Below, one piece after another: positions 16,711 to 24,796 of a stretch of DNA of 47,061 nt. The notes below the pieces were generated by a model. That model was not told the origin of the DNA and ran no database searches. It was given only the letters and a program-made list of their open reading frames with translations. The stretch is from a virus. Numbering within the stretch: position 1 is the first letter of the stretch; every line of letters begins with the position of its first letter. A program made the position numbers and the translations under genes. The stretch spans positions 1-47,061 of IMG/VR virus record IMGVR_UViG_3300044730_000625; one strand, given 5' to 3'.

Positions 16711-17343
16711 TCTTTTGTTTCCTGTCAAGTTCCTCGTGCATAATCGCTTCTATGTCGTCCTGCATATCCAATAAAGCGTTTAACTTCAAACAGTCACTAT
16801 AACTGTAAACCGTTTGTAATTCCTCTAAACTGGCTACTTTTTTTATCACTAAACGCCAAATGCACCATTCTTGCTGTAAAGTTTTAGAAAGTTTCCCATA
16901 TTCTCGATCAGAAGGCTTTACGGTTTTGTTAGCTACCCAAAAAGGCTCGCCATTTGCAAAAAATTGTTTGCACTTATAACCTCCATTGTCGCCTCTGCAA
17001 GCTCGCCATAATTTCCGCCAAAATGGTTGTCAAATCTATCTTTATTTAAAGTTTCACCATTTACTTGGGTATATTTAAACAAGTCTAAAAGCATCGTCAA
17101 CTTGGGGTCATCTGTAATAATTTTCTTACAAATAGAACCTGCCACTTTCATACTCTGTAATGGATCAACTTCTTTTGTACCGTCTTCGTTTTTTGTAAAC
17201 AAAGCTTTCTCTGCATTTATGGCATCAAGTAAGGCTGCAATTTTAAACGCTAAAGTCACGCCCTCTGTCGCAGGGTGCGGTAAAATATCATACTCATTCT
17301 CGTTGATGGTAGTCTTTACTCTTGCATCAATTAGTCCAGCCAT
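16697..17343 (-). CDS. Tail assembly chaperone, -1 frameshifted long form (215 aa)
   Basis: Translation from 17343 through TTG at 16957-16959 (129 aa), followed by a -1 slip at T_TTT_TTG, continues for 86 residues to TAG at 16697-16699. The shifted frame reads ANGEPFWVANKTVKPSD and then a helical, Trp-containing domain, with no start codon of its own. Paired short and long chaperones made by frameshift just before the tape measure gene are nearly universal in long-tailed phages (lambda G/GT). Confidence 0.75.
16933..17343 (-). CDS. Tail assembly chaperone, short form
   Basis: 136 residues, mostly helical (VTLAFKIAALLDAINAEKALF, LLDLFKYTQVNGETLNKDRFDNHFGGNYGELAEATMEVISANNFL). It lies two bases downstream of the tail tube gene and upstream of the tape measure, the position of gpG. 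The frameshift heptamer lies eight codons before its stop. Confidence 0.75.
   Translation of the reverse strand: MAGLIDARVKTTINENEYDILPHPATEGVTLAFKIAALLDAINAEKALFTKNEDGTKEVDPLQSMKVAGSICKKIITDDPKLTMLLDLFKYTQVNGETLNKDRFDNHFGGNYGELAEATMEVISANNFLQMASLFG
16957..16963 (-). promoter_or_regulatory. Frameshift slippery site TTTTTTG
   Basis: The minus strand reads AA-TTTTTTG-CAA with zero-frame codons TTT TTG, so both tRNAs can re-pair after a -1 shift (TTT, TTT). The downstream -1 frame is open for 86 codons. U_UUU_UUG is a known efficient slippery heptamer. Confidence 0.75.
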
Positions 17344-17345
17344 AT

Positions 17346-17756
17346 TTATAATGCCCCACTAAATGAATAAACTACATCAACGCATCTAAACTTATACTCT
17401 CTACCTGTGGCTTCAAGTTGCCCTGCAATACTTGGCAAGGTTTCTGCGTAAGCTTTACCAATCGCTAATGTTGCGAACGTGTTACCGTCACTCAACATAA
17501 AATTGGCAGTTTGCCCAGTTTGCAAGTACAAGTTTAAAAACGTATTCGTTGGTGAACCATTTTGTACGGTAAACGTAAGCTCCCATGAAATGTTTGTATT
17601 TCTGTTTTTTGTAGAACCTCCATCTACACCCATAGAAGTAGAAGAAACATCCGCTCCTGCAGTCAATGTAATCCCACTGCCTTCTTGAAACTCCTCGATT
17701 GCTCGACCGTCAAAAACCAGCTTTACTATTTTCGGATCATGGTTATACTGTGCCAT
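17346..17756 (-). CDS. Tail tube protein (DUF3277)
   Basis: 136 residues, beta-rich (AQYNHDPKIVKLVFDGRAIEEFQEGSGITL, NTNISWELTFTVQNGSPTN). Its size and position directly after the sheath gene match the DUF3277 tail tube proteins of this phage type. An SD AGGAGG lies before the ATG. The inner tube assembles on the tape measure and is surrounded by the sheath. Confidence 0.7.
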   Translation of the reverse strand: MAQYNHDPKIVKLVFDGRAIEEFQEGSGITLTAGADVSSTSMGVDGGSTKNRNTNISWELTFTVQNGSPTNTFLNLYLQTGQTANFMLSDGNTFATLAIGKAYAETLPSIAGQLEATGREYKFRCVDVVYSFSGAL

Positions 17757-17767
17757 TTCTAAACCTC

Positions 17768-19090
17768 CTAAACGGTTACAATGCCTTTTACTTCAATAAA
17801 CTTAACTGCACCTGTTAGTCGTGCAGTAAACTTCACATCTTTCAAAATACGGTTTGCTCTGTCCGCTGCTAAAGTTTCCTCCAACTTAGGCACACTTACC
17901 GTAAAATTAGAATCAATAAAGTTGCTTTGAACCGCCAACAATAAACGGCTTCTCAAAGTTTGCTCAACTTCTTTAATGCCTTTTACATCAAAAGTCACCT
18001 TTTGTTGTGCGTCCGCCTTGGCTACCAATAATTGATACATATCTTCACCAATGCGGGTTTTAAGCCATGCCGTTCCATGAATAACATCGCCCCATTCACC
18101 GCCAGCCATTTTACCGCCCAATGAACGAGTATTTGCTCCGTCATACTCAAACGCATCAGCATTTTTAGTATCTAAAACATTGCGTTCGGTTTGCGTAAAA
18201 GACTTTTTACCATTTATAGGGTTAAAGCTTGAAGTAATCCCTTTTACCGCCTGATTGTGCCAAGCAAAAGAACCAGGAGCAAACGTGGGGCTTTCTGTAA
18301 TCGCTAGAATTACACCCATGTAAGCCATTTCAGGAAATAAGCCTGCTGTATTCGTTCCGCTATAAGTGTTGTAATGGTATGTTACATGAACATAATCATT
18401 GTCATTCGCTTTTAACACACTTGCAATGTCGGTTGAAGATCCAGAGTTCAACGTGTTGGCATCACTTGTGCGGAAAAATGCAATTTTCTCTCCAGCCAAT
18501 CCTAAAATGCTTGTTGCAAAGGCAGTCTGAATCGCCAAGTCATTACTTTGAATGGCTATAGCGTAAAAGTCATCACGAAACCCACTAATTGCCGTCAACG
18601 CTTGCGAATAGGATTCGCTAGACTTTTTCCAGCCAATCATCAAGGGGTTTACGTCACCTTGGGCAAAGTACGCTTGGGCTGCCAAGTATTCAGGGTCAGT
18701 GTCAATGTAAACCGCTAATACTTCTGCTAAACTGGCGTAAGATTCTACTCTAAAAATAGGGGCGTAAGTTACGTTACCTGTGGTTGTTAAAGAAGTACCT
18801 GCAGTGTAAGTAAACGTACCTGAAGTAGGGGTTGCTAAAACCACATAATCACCGTCTACTGCCGTTCCTGTTAAAATATCTACTTCCAGTTCTTGTCCTA
18901 CAGTCAAGCCGTGGTTGGCTTTGGTTACTGTAACAGTATTGCCCGTTTGTGCATACGTTCCACCTGTTACACTAGCACCCGTTGGTTTAGTCTCACCAAT
19001 AAATAAAGGCGTGCCAAAACCTGTGCGTGGAATAAAGCTTGTTAAAAGCGTAATTTGTACATTTATAAAGTTTTCAATCAAACTCGCCAT
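17768..19090 (-). CDS. Contractile tail sheath protein (DUF3383)
   Basis: 440 residues. The N-terminus is FINVQITLLTSFIPRTGFGTPLFIGE. There is a substrate-like insert with TVTVTKANHGLTVG, then PEYLAAQAYFAQGDVNPLMIG and a C-terminal domain with AGGEWGDVIHGTAWLKTRI. These are the features of DUF3383 sheath proteins. Its presence makes the virion a myovirus. The gene is 11 bases upstream of the tube gene. Confidence 0.8.
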   Translation of the reverse strand: MASLIENFINVQITLLTSFIPRTGFGTPLFIGETKPTGASVTGGTYAQTGNTVTVTKANHGLTVGQELEVDILTGTAVDGDYVVLATPTSGTFTYTAGTSLTTTGNVTYAPIFRVESYASLAEVLAVYIDTDPEYLAAQAYFAQGDVNPLMIGWKKSSESYSQALTAISGFRDDFYAIAIQSNDLAIQTAFATSILGLAGEKIAFFRTSDANTLNSGSSTDIASVLKANDNDYVHVTYHYNTYSGTNTAGLFPEMAYMGVILAITESPTFAPGSFAWHNQAVKGITSSFNPINGKKSFTQTERNVLDTKNADAFEYDGANTRSLGGKMAGGEWGDVIHGTAWLKTRIGEDMYQLLVAKADAQQKVTFDVKGIKEVEQTLRSRLLLAVQSNFIDSNFTVSVPKLEETLAADRANRILKDVKFTARLTGAVKFIEVKGIVTV

Positions 19091-19102
19091 TTATCTATCC
19101 TC

Positions 19103-19642
19103 TTAACTCGTTAAGTTACCTGTAAAAAAAATATCATCTATTATCAATTCGTCATTCTCATTGTAAATCATTTTCTCAATTTCTACAACATCTATAATCC
19201 CATTGTTAAAAGTAAACGTCTTACTTGTGTTCCAACGCATCGCTATATTAAAGCGTGGCTGATATTGTTTGCCAATTAAAGCCGTTATGTCCGTTACTGG
19301 GCTTAGTATCTGTTGAAACGCTACATTCCCATTTGTTGCTATAATTCGCTGGGCGTGGTTTTCTAAACCATTTAAAATGTTGTGTGCGATTGTCTCCGCC
19401 TCGCTGGGATCTGATTCTTTCCCATAAACATTTAAATCTACCGTAAAATTAAAATTGCGTTGCATTTGCACCGTACCATTTAAAGCAACCGATTGTCTAA
19501 ACGCACCTACAGGTTGAACGCTTTGAATATCCACCGTGCAATAAGGGGCTAAAGGGGCTGGCACATTCTGCTGGGGTCTAATGCACGTTACGCCACTCAA
19601 TGTAGCAAAGTAAGGCACTAAAACGGTGTAAATCTCATTCAT
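19103..19642 (-). CDS. Neck/tail terminator protein (LIC_12616-like)
   Basis: 179 residues. MNEIYTVLVPYFATLSGV, APYCTVDIQSVQPVG and VDLNVYGKESDPSEAETIAHNIL match the small neck terminator family coded just before sheath genes. It probably caps the tail tube and joins it to the head. The start overlaps the upstream stop by four bases. Confidence 0.6.
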   Translation of the reverse strand: MNEIYTVLVPYFATLSGVTCIRPQQNVPAPLAPYCTVDIQSVQPVGAFRQSVALNGTVQMQRNFNFTVDLNVYGKESDPSEAETIAHNILNGLENHAQRIIATNGNVAFQQILSPVTDITALIGKQYQPRFNIAMRWNTSKTFTFNNGIIDVVEIEKMIYNENDELIIDDIFFTGNLTS

Positions 19643-20013
19643 AACATCACCAGTTGTGCAATATAAACATTATGGTTAATCAAACCGTTTTGCCATAATC
19701 GCATCCCTTGTAATTCAAAGTCTCTACCATTTATCTCTATTAAATCACCACGCTTTGCTGTTCTATCATCAGCCGTGTCTAATAAAGCATCCGTGTAAAT
19801 TAAGTAACTTTCTAAAACTCGTCTGTTTTCAGGTAAAGCTTGTAACATTTGCCCACCAACCGTTGTAACCGTGTTGCCCCCAACTGGTTGCACACTTGCT
19901 TTAATAGTTGTCGTTGTTACATTAGCTGTTACCGCTAAACCTGTGGCATCATAGCTTACAGTCCCACGCTTTTTAACTTTTACGTTACGTCTAAACGCAT
20001 TAAAGGGACTCAT
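19639..20013 (-). CDS. Head-tail connector candidate
   Basis: 124 residues. It has a basic N-terminus (SPFNAFRRNVKVKKRG) and then a beta-rich core (VTTTTIKASVQPVGG, RGDLIEINGRDFELQGMRLWQ). By position between the HK97 gp10-like and neck terminator genes it is probably a head closure or stopper protein. It overlaps both neighbours by four bases. No specific family signature is certain. Confidence 0.45.
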   Translation of the reverse strand: MSPFNAFRRNVKVKKRGTVSYDATGLAVTANVTTTTIKASVQPVGGNTVTTVGGQMLQALPENRRVLESYLIYTDALLDTADDRTAKRGDLIEINGRDFELQGMRLWQNGLINHNVYIAQLVML

Positions 20014-20474
20014 TTTTTCACTACCTCAAAATCTATAACACGGTACATTAAACCAGTGTCAATTAAGGTAATGTTACCTTCTTTCTGCCTTAGTGTTGCT
20101 TCAGAGTTCGGCGGTGGGACTCTGCTTGTTATTTTTCCTCTAATCGCTTCTTTCATAATTCGCCCTAGTTCTTGCGTAATTTTAGAAGCTCCATTATTTT
20201 CGGTTATAACAATTTCAGCTCTATTGCTTATTGTGTTAAACCAACTGCTTTCTTTATCATCAAAAGTCGTTCGTAAAAAAGAACGCTCTGGTATGTGTTT
20301 TGTTCCAAACTCGTTAAAAAAAGCATAGTTTACAACTTTTTCTTTACCTTTTCTGCTTTGAAGTTGTCCTACACGCTTTGTAATACCCGCTTTTATAGCA
20401 ACACCTTTCATTTGTGAAAGGTTGCGTACAAACTCTTGGCTGTGGTCTACATCCTTCTCAATTTTAAACTCCAT
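20010..20474 (-). CDS. HK97 gp10-like minor tail/neck protein
   Basis: 154 residues. MKGVAIKAGITKRVGQ, NEFGTKHIPERSFLRTTFDD and REAIRGKI-like helices with LIDTGLMYRVIDFEV at the end match the HK97 gp10/virion morphogenesis family (ERPFLR and DTGxMxxSI-like motifs). It probably acts in head-tail joining. It overlaps the DUF4054 gene by 11 bases. Confidence 0.65.
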   Translation of the reverse strand: MEFKIEKDVDHSQEFVRNLSQMKGVAIKAGITKRVGQLQSRKGKEKVVNYAFFNEFGTKHIPERSFLRTTFDDKESSWFNTISNRAEIVITENNGASKITQELGRIMKEAIRGKITSRVPPPNSEATLRQKEGNITLIDTGLMYRVIDFEVVKK

Positions 20475-20826
20475 AAGGCATTACCCCAGTTCTAAAAGTA
20501 ACACCACCTAAGCACTTGTTTAATAATCTTTTGTATTCTTGCCCATACGCACTACTCATTAAGGGATCTTTTGAAGAGTCTAACCCTTGCTTATAGGCAA
20601 TGTTTAATTGCCCTTCTTGCATTGAAGCAATCTCTCCACCTACTCCGCCACGATTTGAAATCGTTACTTGGTGTGCTGTTAAATACGCCACTAAGTACGG
20701 TCTCAAGTCGGGGCATAAAGAAACGCCCACTTCTAATTCCGCTAGTGCGTTTAAGTCTAGTACCTGTTGACTACTACAGTCAATTTCAGGGGCTATACTT
20801 GGCAATAACTCTATAGAAGTGGGCAT
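20464..20826 (-). CDS. DUF4054 head-tail adaptor
   Basis: 120 residues. ALAELEVGVSLCPDLRPYLVAYLTAHQVTI, GEIASMQEGQLNIAYKQG and SAYGQEYKRLLNKC are the characteristic DUF4054 segments, an all-helical adaptor that docks under the portal in related phages. It is the first connector gene after the capsid group. Confidence 0.75.
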   Translation of the reverse strand: MPTSIELLPSIAPEIDCSSQQVLDLNALAELEVGVSLCPDLRPYLVAYLTAHQVTISNRGGVGGEIASMQEGQLNIAYKQGLDSSKDPLMSSAYGQEYKRLLNKCLGGVTFRTGVMPYGV

Positions 20827-20841
20827 AGTTTGCTTTTCTCT

Positions 20842-21018
20842 TTACTTTTTATCTTTCAAAGGCTTTTCACCTTCAAGTTCTAAAATACCAAGTTCAATCG
20901 ATAAACTAGCCGTTTTTAATTTTTCTAGGTCTTCTTTTGAAACTTCGTTCCAATCAGGGAATAAAGTCACTCCGTCATATTGAAACATAGTATCTTGGTT
21001 TAATTTAACCTTCGGCAT
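20842..21018 (-). CDS. Small hypothetical protein of the head module
   Basis: 58 residues starting MPKVKLNQDTMFQYDGVTLF, with GGAGA before the ATG. A short beta N-terminus is followed by an acidic helix (EVSKEDLEKLKTA) and a basic tail. It lies between capsid and DUF4054 genes with tight spacing. Small genes at this place occur in related phages, but the function is unknown. Confidence 0.6.
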   Translation of the reverse strand: MPKVKLNQDTMFQYDGVTLFPDWNEVSKEDLEKLKTASLSIELGILELEGEKPLKDKK

Positions 21019-21029
21019 TGTCCAATCTC

Positions 21030-21959
21030 CTAAATACCGTACTTTTTAGTAAAAGCAAGTGGGTAACGAATAATTGCTCCACCATTACGTCCAGCAGCGG
21101 TTACTTCAAAAACAGGTCCATCTTGTTTAGGAGTAAACTCTTCGTAAACAATGGGGGCAACCAATCCGCAATAACGTGCTTCATTGCGTCCAATTAAAAA
21201 CCCTTCAGTCCCACCTTGGAAAGCACCTACAAGCTCGGGAGCTTGTACAATGTTCGTAATGCTAGGGTTGTCGTTTTGGAACTGCTCTAAAACAGTGCGC
21301 GTGTTATCCGTGTCAACTTTAGAAGTCGCCATAACGCGGTATCGTTGTGGACTAATCACAAGCAAGTTAGGGGCATTTTCTACGCCGTTTGTAGCGTTGA
21401 TAATATCCAAAACAGCGTTGTTTAAGTCACGCAAGATTTTATCACCAGTTTTGGTTGACCATAAAGCGGATGAACCAGTACCGTCGGCGGTAACTTGAGC
21501 GTTAGGAATAGAAGCGTTACTTAAAACACCCACAAGCCCAGTAACTGAATCACCTACCCAAAAAAGGCGGTTGTGCAGTTGAGCAATGGCTTCACGCGTT
21601 GCATCCGCTTTGCTTGCTAAAATATCCACGTTGGGAATTAAAGAAGCTTTGCGCAATTCGTTAATGCTATAAACACGCTTTGAACTAAGCGGTTTTACAA
21701 CAGAACTAAACGCTTTTCCGTTTACTTCTACCGTTGGTGCATCATTCGAGTATTCGACCGAAATCTTTGCCAATAACCGCTTGTCGTATTGGTAATACGT
21801 TACCGTTTCAGCGGTTGGGTCAATACCCGCAATTACATCAAACGTATTTAAAGCGGTCATACCAGCATATACAATTTCTTGCACATCAGGTAAAACAGCT
21901 TCTAAATGCCGTCTAAAATAAGCGGTTTCGTTTGCATCAAGGTTCATTTGAGCATTCAT
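21030..21959 (-). CDS. Major capsid protein (DUF2184)
   Basis: 309 residues. VLPDVQEIVYAGMTALNTFDVI, YYQYDKRLLAKISVEYSND, RREAIAQLHNRLFWVGD-like and PNLLVISPQRYRVMA match the DUF2184 major capsid family with an HK97-type fold. It is preceded by the cement-like protein and DUF2213. The length is normal for the family. Confidence 0.8.
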   Translation of the reverse strand: MNAQMNLDANETAYFRRHLEAVLPDVQEIVYAGMTALNTFDVIAGIDPTAETVTYYQYDKRLLAKISVEYSNDAPTVEVNGKAFSSVVKPLSSKRVYSINELRKASLIPNVDILASKADATREAIAQLHNRLFWVGDSVTGLVGVLSNASIPNAQVTADGTGSSALWSTKTGDKILRDLNNAVLDIINATNGVENAPNLLVISPQRYRVMATSKVDTDNTRTVLEQFQNDNPSITNIVQAPELVGAFQGGTEGFLIGRNEARYCGLVAPIVYEEFTPKQDGPVFEVTAAGRNGGAIIRYPLAFTKKYGI

Positions 21960-21974
21960 TTAATGTAATCCTTT

Positions 21975-22412
21975 CTAGGCTACGTTTACTTCAATTTCAA
22001 CAAGAGTATCAGTTCCGCCAGTAACAAACTTGCCTACTAAAAGGTTGCTTGTTGAAGTAGCCGTAAACTGACCTTGGGTTGCACCAACCGCAGTAATCGC
22101 ATAAGCCAAAGCGCCCTGCGTTACGGCTCCAACCGCTTTGCCATAAATCCGTCCACGACTTAAAACCGAAACTTCTTGACCAGTCAAAATATCTTCTGCT
22201 TGGTCGTTAGGGTTATTGTGGGTACGCACCGCCACGCCTTGAATGACTCCAGAAGCAGCAGTTAAGCCTACTTGGCGATCAGACGTAACACGTTGAACTG
22301 CACGTCCAAAAGCAATGTTGGCAGTTGCTACACGGCTTTCAATACGGTCACGTTGAAGGATTTGTCCTTCATAAGCAGCCGCGGGATATAAATTATAAGA
22401 AGTTTGAGACAT
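21975..22412 (-). CDS. Capsid decoration/cement-like protein
   Basis: 145 residues, beta-rich with many Val, Thr and Gly (RVATANIAFGRAVQRVTSDRQVGL, GQEVSVLSRGRIYGKAVGAV). By sequence style and position before the major capsid gene it resembles structural cement proteins of the DUF2190/gp24 kind. It begins one base after the stop of the DUF2213 gene, so it is probably translation-coupled. Confidence 0.6.
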   Translation of the reverse strand: MSQTSYNLYPAAAYEGQILQRDRIESRVATANIAFGRAVQRVTSDRQVGLTAASGVIQGVAVRTHNNPNDQAEDILTGQEVSVLSRGRIYGKAVGAVTQGALAYAITAVGATQGQFTATSTSNLLVGKFVTGGTDTLVEIEVNVA

Positions 22413-22413
22413 G

Positions 22414-23499
22414 TTATGCTCCTCTCTTTTTATGTTCTAATTGAAACTTGAAAGCGTCGTTGCAATCAATTCTTCGGCTTTTTGCTGAAGTAGAATCGTT
22501 GTTGGCACTTGCTACAACTTCACGTTGCTTGGCAAGGGCTTCGTCTTCAACGCTAGGCAATGCTTCCATAACGGCATCAAAACGAGCCTTAACATACTCG
22601 TCGCTTTTGCCCTCAAGGCTGATGCCTTCGTTTTTAGACTTTACTACCGCTTCGTGGATCGCACGTTCGCTAGCACCGATTAAACTGTCTACGTTTACAA
22701 CACGCTTTGCTTGCTCAAGCAATACTACACGTTTTGAAACGGCTTCATTCACCGCCTCGTCGTTGTGCGTTGCTTTCACGGTTTCAAGCTGTGCTTTCAA
22801 CTCGTCTACTTGCCCTTTTAAGGCTTCTGCATCATTGCGGGCTTGCTTTTCAGCTTGCACCGCTTTTTCGTATGCTTTAGCAACCTCGGCATCGGCTCGA
22901 TAGCTCAAACCGTCCAAGTTCACCGCCTGCATTTCTTTATCAGTCATGCTGTCGTCCTCTTTATCATCATGGTGTAACTGAACGGCTACTCCGTCCATAT
23001 TGATTCGTGCCAATCGCCCTGCTCTTGCTTTTTCAACAATCGCCAAGTGATTATAACGAACATTTGTTTGCCTGTGCGTGTAAGAATCACCATTAAACAC
23101 GCCAGCCTCTTCTACCAAGTCCAAAGTATACCCTAGACTTAATTCACGCTTTTTGTTTGATTTAATCTTCTCAACCGTTGCCTTATCCGTCACCACAAAC
23201 GAAACGGCTATGTTCCCACCGTCAATTCTTACGCTTTCGCCAGTCATCCCTACTTGGTAAGCGCTTGCATTGTCCGCATTTACTAAAACACTTGGGTGAT
23301 TATCTGTTACTGGTTTTAATTTTAAACTTGCTAAACTTTCATCTACTAAAATATCATCAGGGTGGCGTAATTCTTTTCGGATCGTGCCGTCATTATTTAC
23401 ATACTCAAAAACGCCAGTGCGTGTAGCAATCGCTTCACCTGCAAGGTATCCTTCAGGCGTGACGGAGGCTTTAAACTCTGCACGGTCTATTCTAAACAT
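22414..23499 (-). CDS. DUF2213 prohead protease with C-terminal scaffold
   Basis: 361 residues. Residues ~1-170 match DUF2213: FRIDRAEFKASVTPEGYL, LRHPDDILVDESL, KPVTDNHPSVLV and a YNHLAIVEKARAG segment whose His is a candidate catalytic residue. Residues ~195-265 form a long charged coiled coil (AEVAKAYEKAVQAEKQARND), as expected for a fused internal scaffold. The C-terminus is basic. It lies between MuF and the capsid genes, the normal order. Confidence 0.7.
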   Translation of the reverse strand: MFRIDRAEFKASVTPEGYLAGEAIATRTGVFEYVNNDGTIRKELRHPDDILVDESLASLKLKPVTDNHPSVLVNADNASAYQVGMTGESVRIDGGNIAVSFVVTDKATVEKIKSNKKRELSLGYTLDLVEEAGVFNGDSYTHRQTNVRYNHLAIVEKARAGRLARINMDGVAVQLHHDDKEDDSMTDKEMQAVNLDGLSYRADAEVAKAYEKAVQAEKQARNDAEALKGQVDELKAQLETVKATHNDEAVNEAVSKRVVLLEQAKRVVNVDSLIGASERAIHEAVVKSKNEGISLEGKSDEYVKARFDAVMEALPSVEDEALAKQREVVASANNDSTSAKSRRIDCNDAFKFQLEHKKRGA

Positions 23500-23561
23500 C
23501 TACTATTGTCCTCTAATTCGTCTCTTTAAGCTTAAAGCCTATGTTTTATTTTGTCAACTTT

Positions 23562-24455
23562 TCAAATAATGCCTAAATCAATCAGCCATTGTGAACGTCC
23601 GTTTTTTCTAATCTCATTCCGCTCACTTATATTTTCAGGGTTCGCCCCTGTTACTGTTTCAGCGTTACACCTGCACCTCATCGCCATTCTAGGGTGCTTC
23701 GTCGTGGCTCCTATTGCCCCTCGGCTTAACCATTCGCCCCTAATACTGGTTTTATAAATCGTTGAATCTTCCCATGAACATATCATCCCTTCTAAAGGGC
23801 GGTGTGTCCCACGCACACGCTCATCTAAAGCCGTACTCCATACATACAAATTAAAGCCAGTGCCTAGTGCGTTTAATCGCTCAAGGCTTCCGCTTAAATT
23901 GCCTATCTCATTCACCGCAATTAACTTGGCTTTATTTAACCCTTGCTTAAATCTTTCTTGGATCTCTTTCTTTAATTTATTCAAAGCAACGCCTGCTAAA
24001 AAGCCCCTTGCAATCGTCCCTAGCAATGCTTGCTTTTCATCGTCAAGCATCTTTTCAACCAGCCTAGCGTTTTCACTCGTCCATGCTTGTATCATTGCTT
24101 CTCTGTTGCGTATAATCCCGCCGTTTATTCCTTGCCCATTTTTTAACGCATCTTCCGCTAGGGCGTTAAATTGTGCAATGCTTGTCGCCTGCAACGCTCT
24201 CGCTTGGCTTAATACCTCTCGCGAAATCTTGGCTTTCTGTAGCAACAAATAAAGCACTAACGCAGTTTCTATTTCCTGCGTGGGGTCATTGCTCAACTCG
24301 TCTTCATCCAAACGCACTTTGTATCTTTCTAAAATTGGGTATACTTGCGTTTCTATTTGGTTTTCAAAGTCGTTAATTAAACCAATCAAAAAAGCTCTGT
24401 AACGCCTAAATGTCATCGTCGGGAAAGTTGTCTTTTTAGTTGTAAGCTTAGGCAT
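23562..24455 (-). CDS. MuF/SPP1 gp7-like head morphogenesis protein
   Basis: 297 residues. The N-terminal two-thirds are helical. The C-terminal part holds the MuF signature: IAVNEIGNLSGSL, STALDERVRGTHRPLEGMICSW and a HPRMAMRCRC end (Cys/His pattern typical of the family). These minor capsid proteins bind the portal and enter the head. The RBS region before its ATG overlaps a plus-strand promoter-like sequence (see 24455-24483). Confidence 0.75.
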   Translation of the reverse strand: MPKLTTKKTTFPTMTFRRYRAFLIGLINDFENQIETQVYPILERYKVRLDEDELSNDPTQEIETALVLYLLLQKAKISREVLSQARALQATSIAQFNALAEDALKNGQGINGGIIRNREAMIQAWTSENARLVEKMLDDEKQALLGTIARGFLAGVALNKLKKEIQERFKQGLNKAKLIAVNEIGNLSGSLERLNALGTGFNLYVWSTALDERVRGTHRPLEGMICSWEDSTIYKTSIRGEWLSRGAIGATTKHPRMAMRCRCNAETVTGANPENISERNEIRKNGRSQWLIDLGII

Positions 24456-24546
24456 TGCTTTCCCTTTTAAAATAGGCTATAATGTGCGCATTACATTGGT
24501 TGGTTTTTTCGATTCCCCTAGTTGTCAAACCCTAGGGGCTTTTTTT
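24455..24546 (+). ncRNA. Candidate plus-strand small RNA inside the late minus-strand block
   Basis: TTGCTT (24455-24460), 17 bases, TATAAT (24478-24483), then a start expected near 24490 and an intrinsic terminator: CCCCTAG (24515-24521), 10-base loop, CTAGGGG (24532-24538), then CTTTTTTT. The predicted RNA is about 57 nt and lies in an intergenic gap between two minus-strand genes, opposite the leader of the MuF gene. On the minus strand the same hairpin has no U-tract, so it is not a minus terminator. The -35 overlaps the MuF start codon and RBS, so part of the match may be chance. Confidence 0.45.
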
Positions 24547-24796
24547 ATACCTTGGGGTTCTGTGCTTCGTATATCATGCTAATTAAATCCGTATACAAGC
24601 TTAAACCATGGTCGCAGTAGTCGAACTTCACACGTCCAAGTTCAGTATAGCCGTTATCCGTAAAAGGTGAACCCCAAAAAATAACCTCGCCTATAGGCAT
24701 ATCATCAGGCACGACTTCCCATTCTACAAAGTCGTTCGTGTCAAACGTGCAAGCGTCTATTCCAAAATCAATCGTTACTGGTTTCGGTTCAGGCAT
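24545..24796 (-). CDS. Small methyltransferase-partner protein (paralogue of 37011-37523)
   Basis: 83 residues from ATG 24796 (AAGGGG upstream). An earlier in-frame codon at 24829 lies inside the methyltransferase gene and has no SD. The core CTFDTNDFVEWEV, GSPFTDNGYTELGR and FDYCDHGL is about two-thirds identical to the first ~80 residues of the protein at 37011. It overlaps the end of the upstream methyltransferase by 8 bases, so translation is coupled. No known family is recognised. Conserved Cys, His and acidic residues suggest a compact domain. Confidence 0.7.
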   Translation of the reverse strand: MPEPKPVTIDFGIDACTFDTNDFVEWEVVPDDMPIGEVIFWGSPFTDNGYTELGRVKFDYCDHGLSLYTDLISMIYEAQNPKV

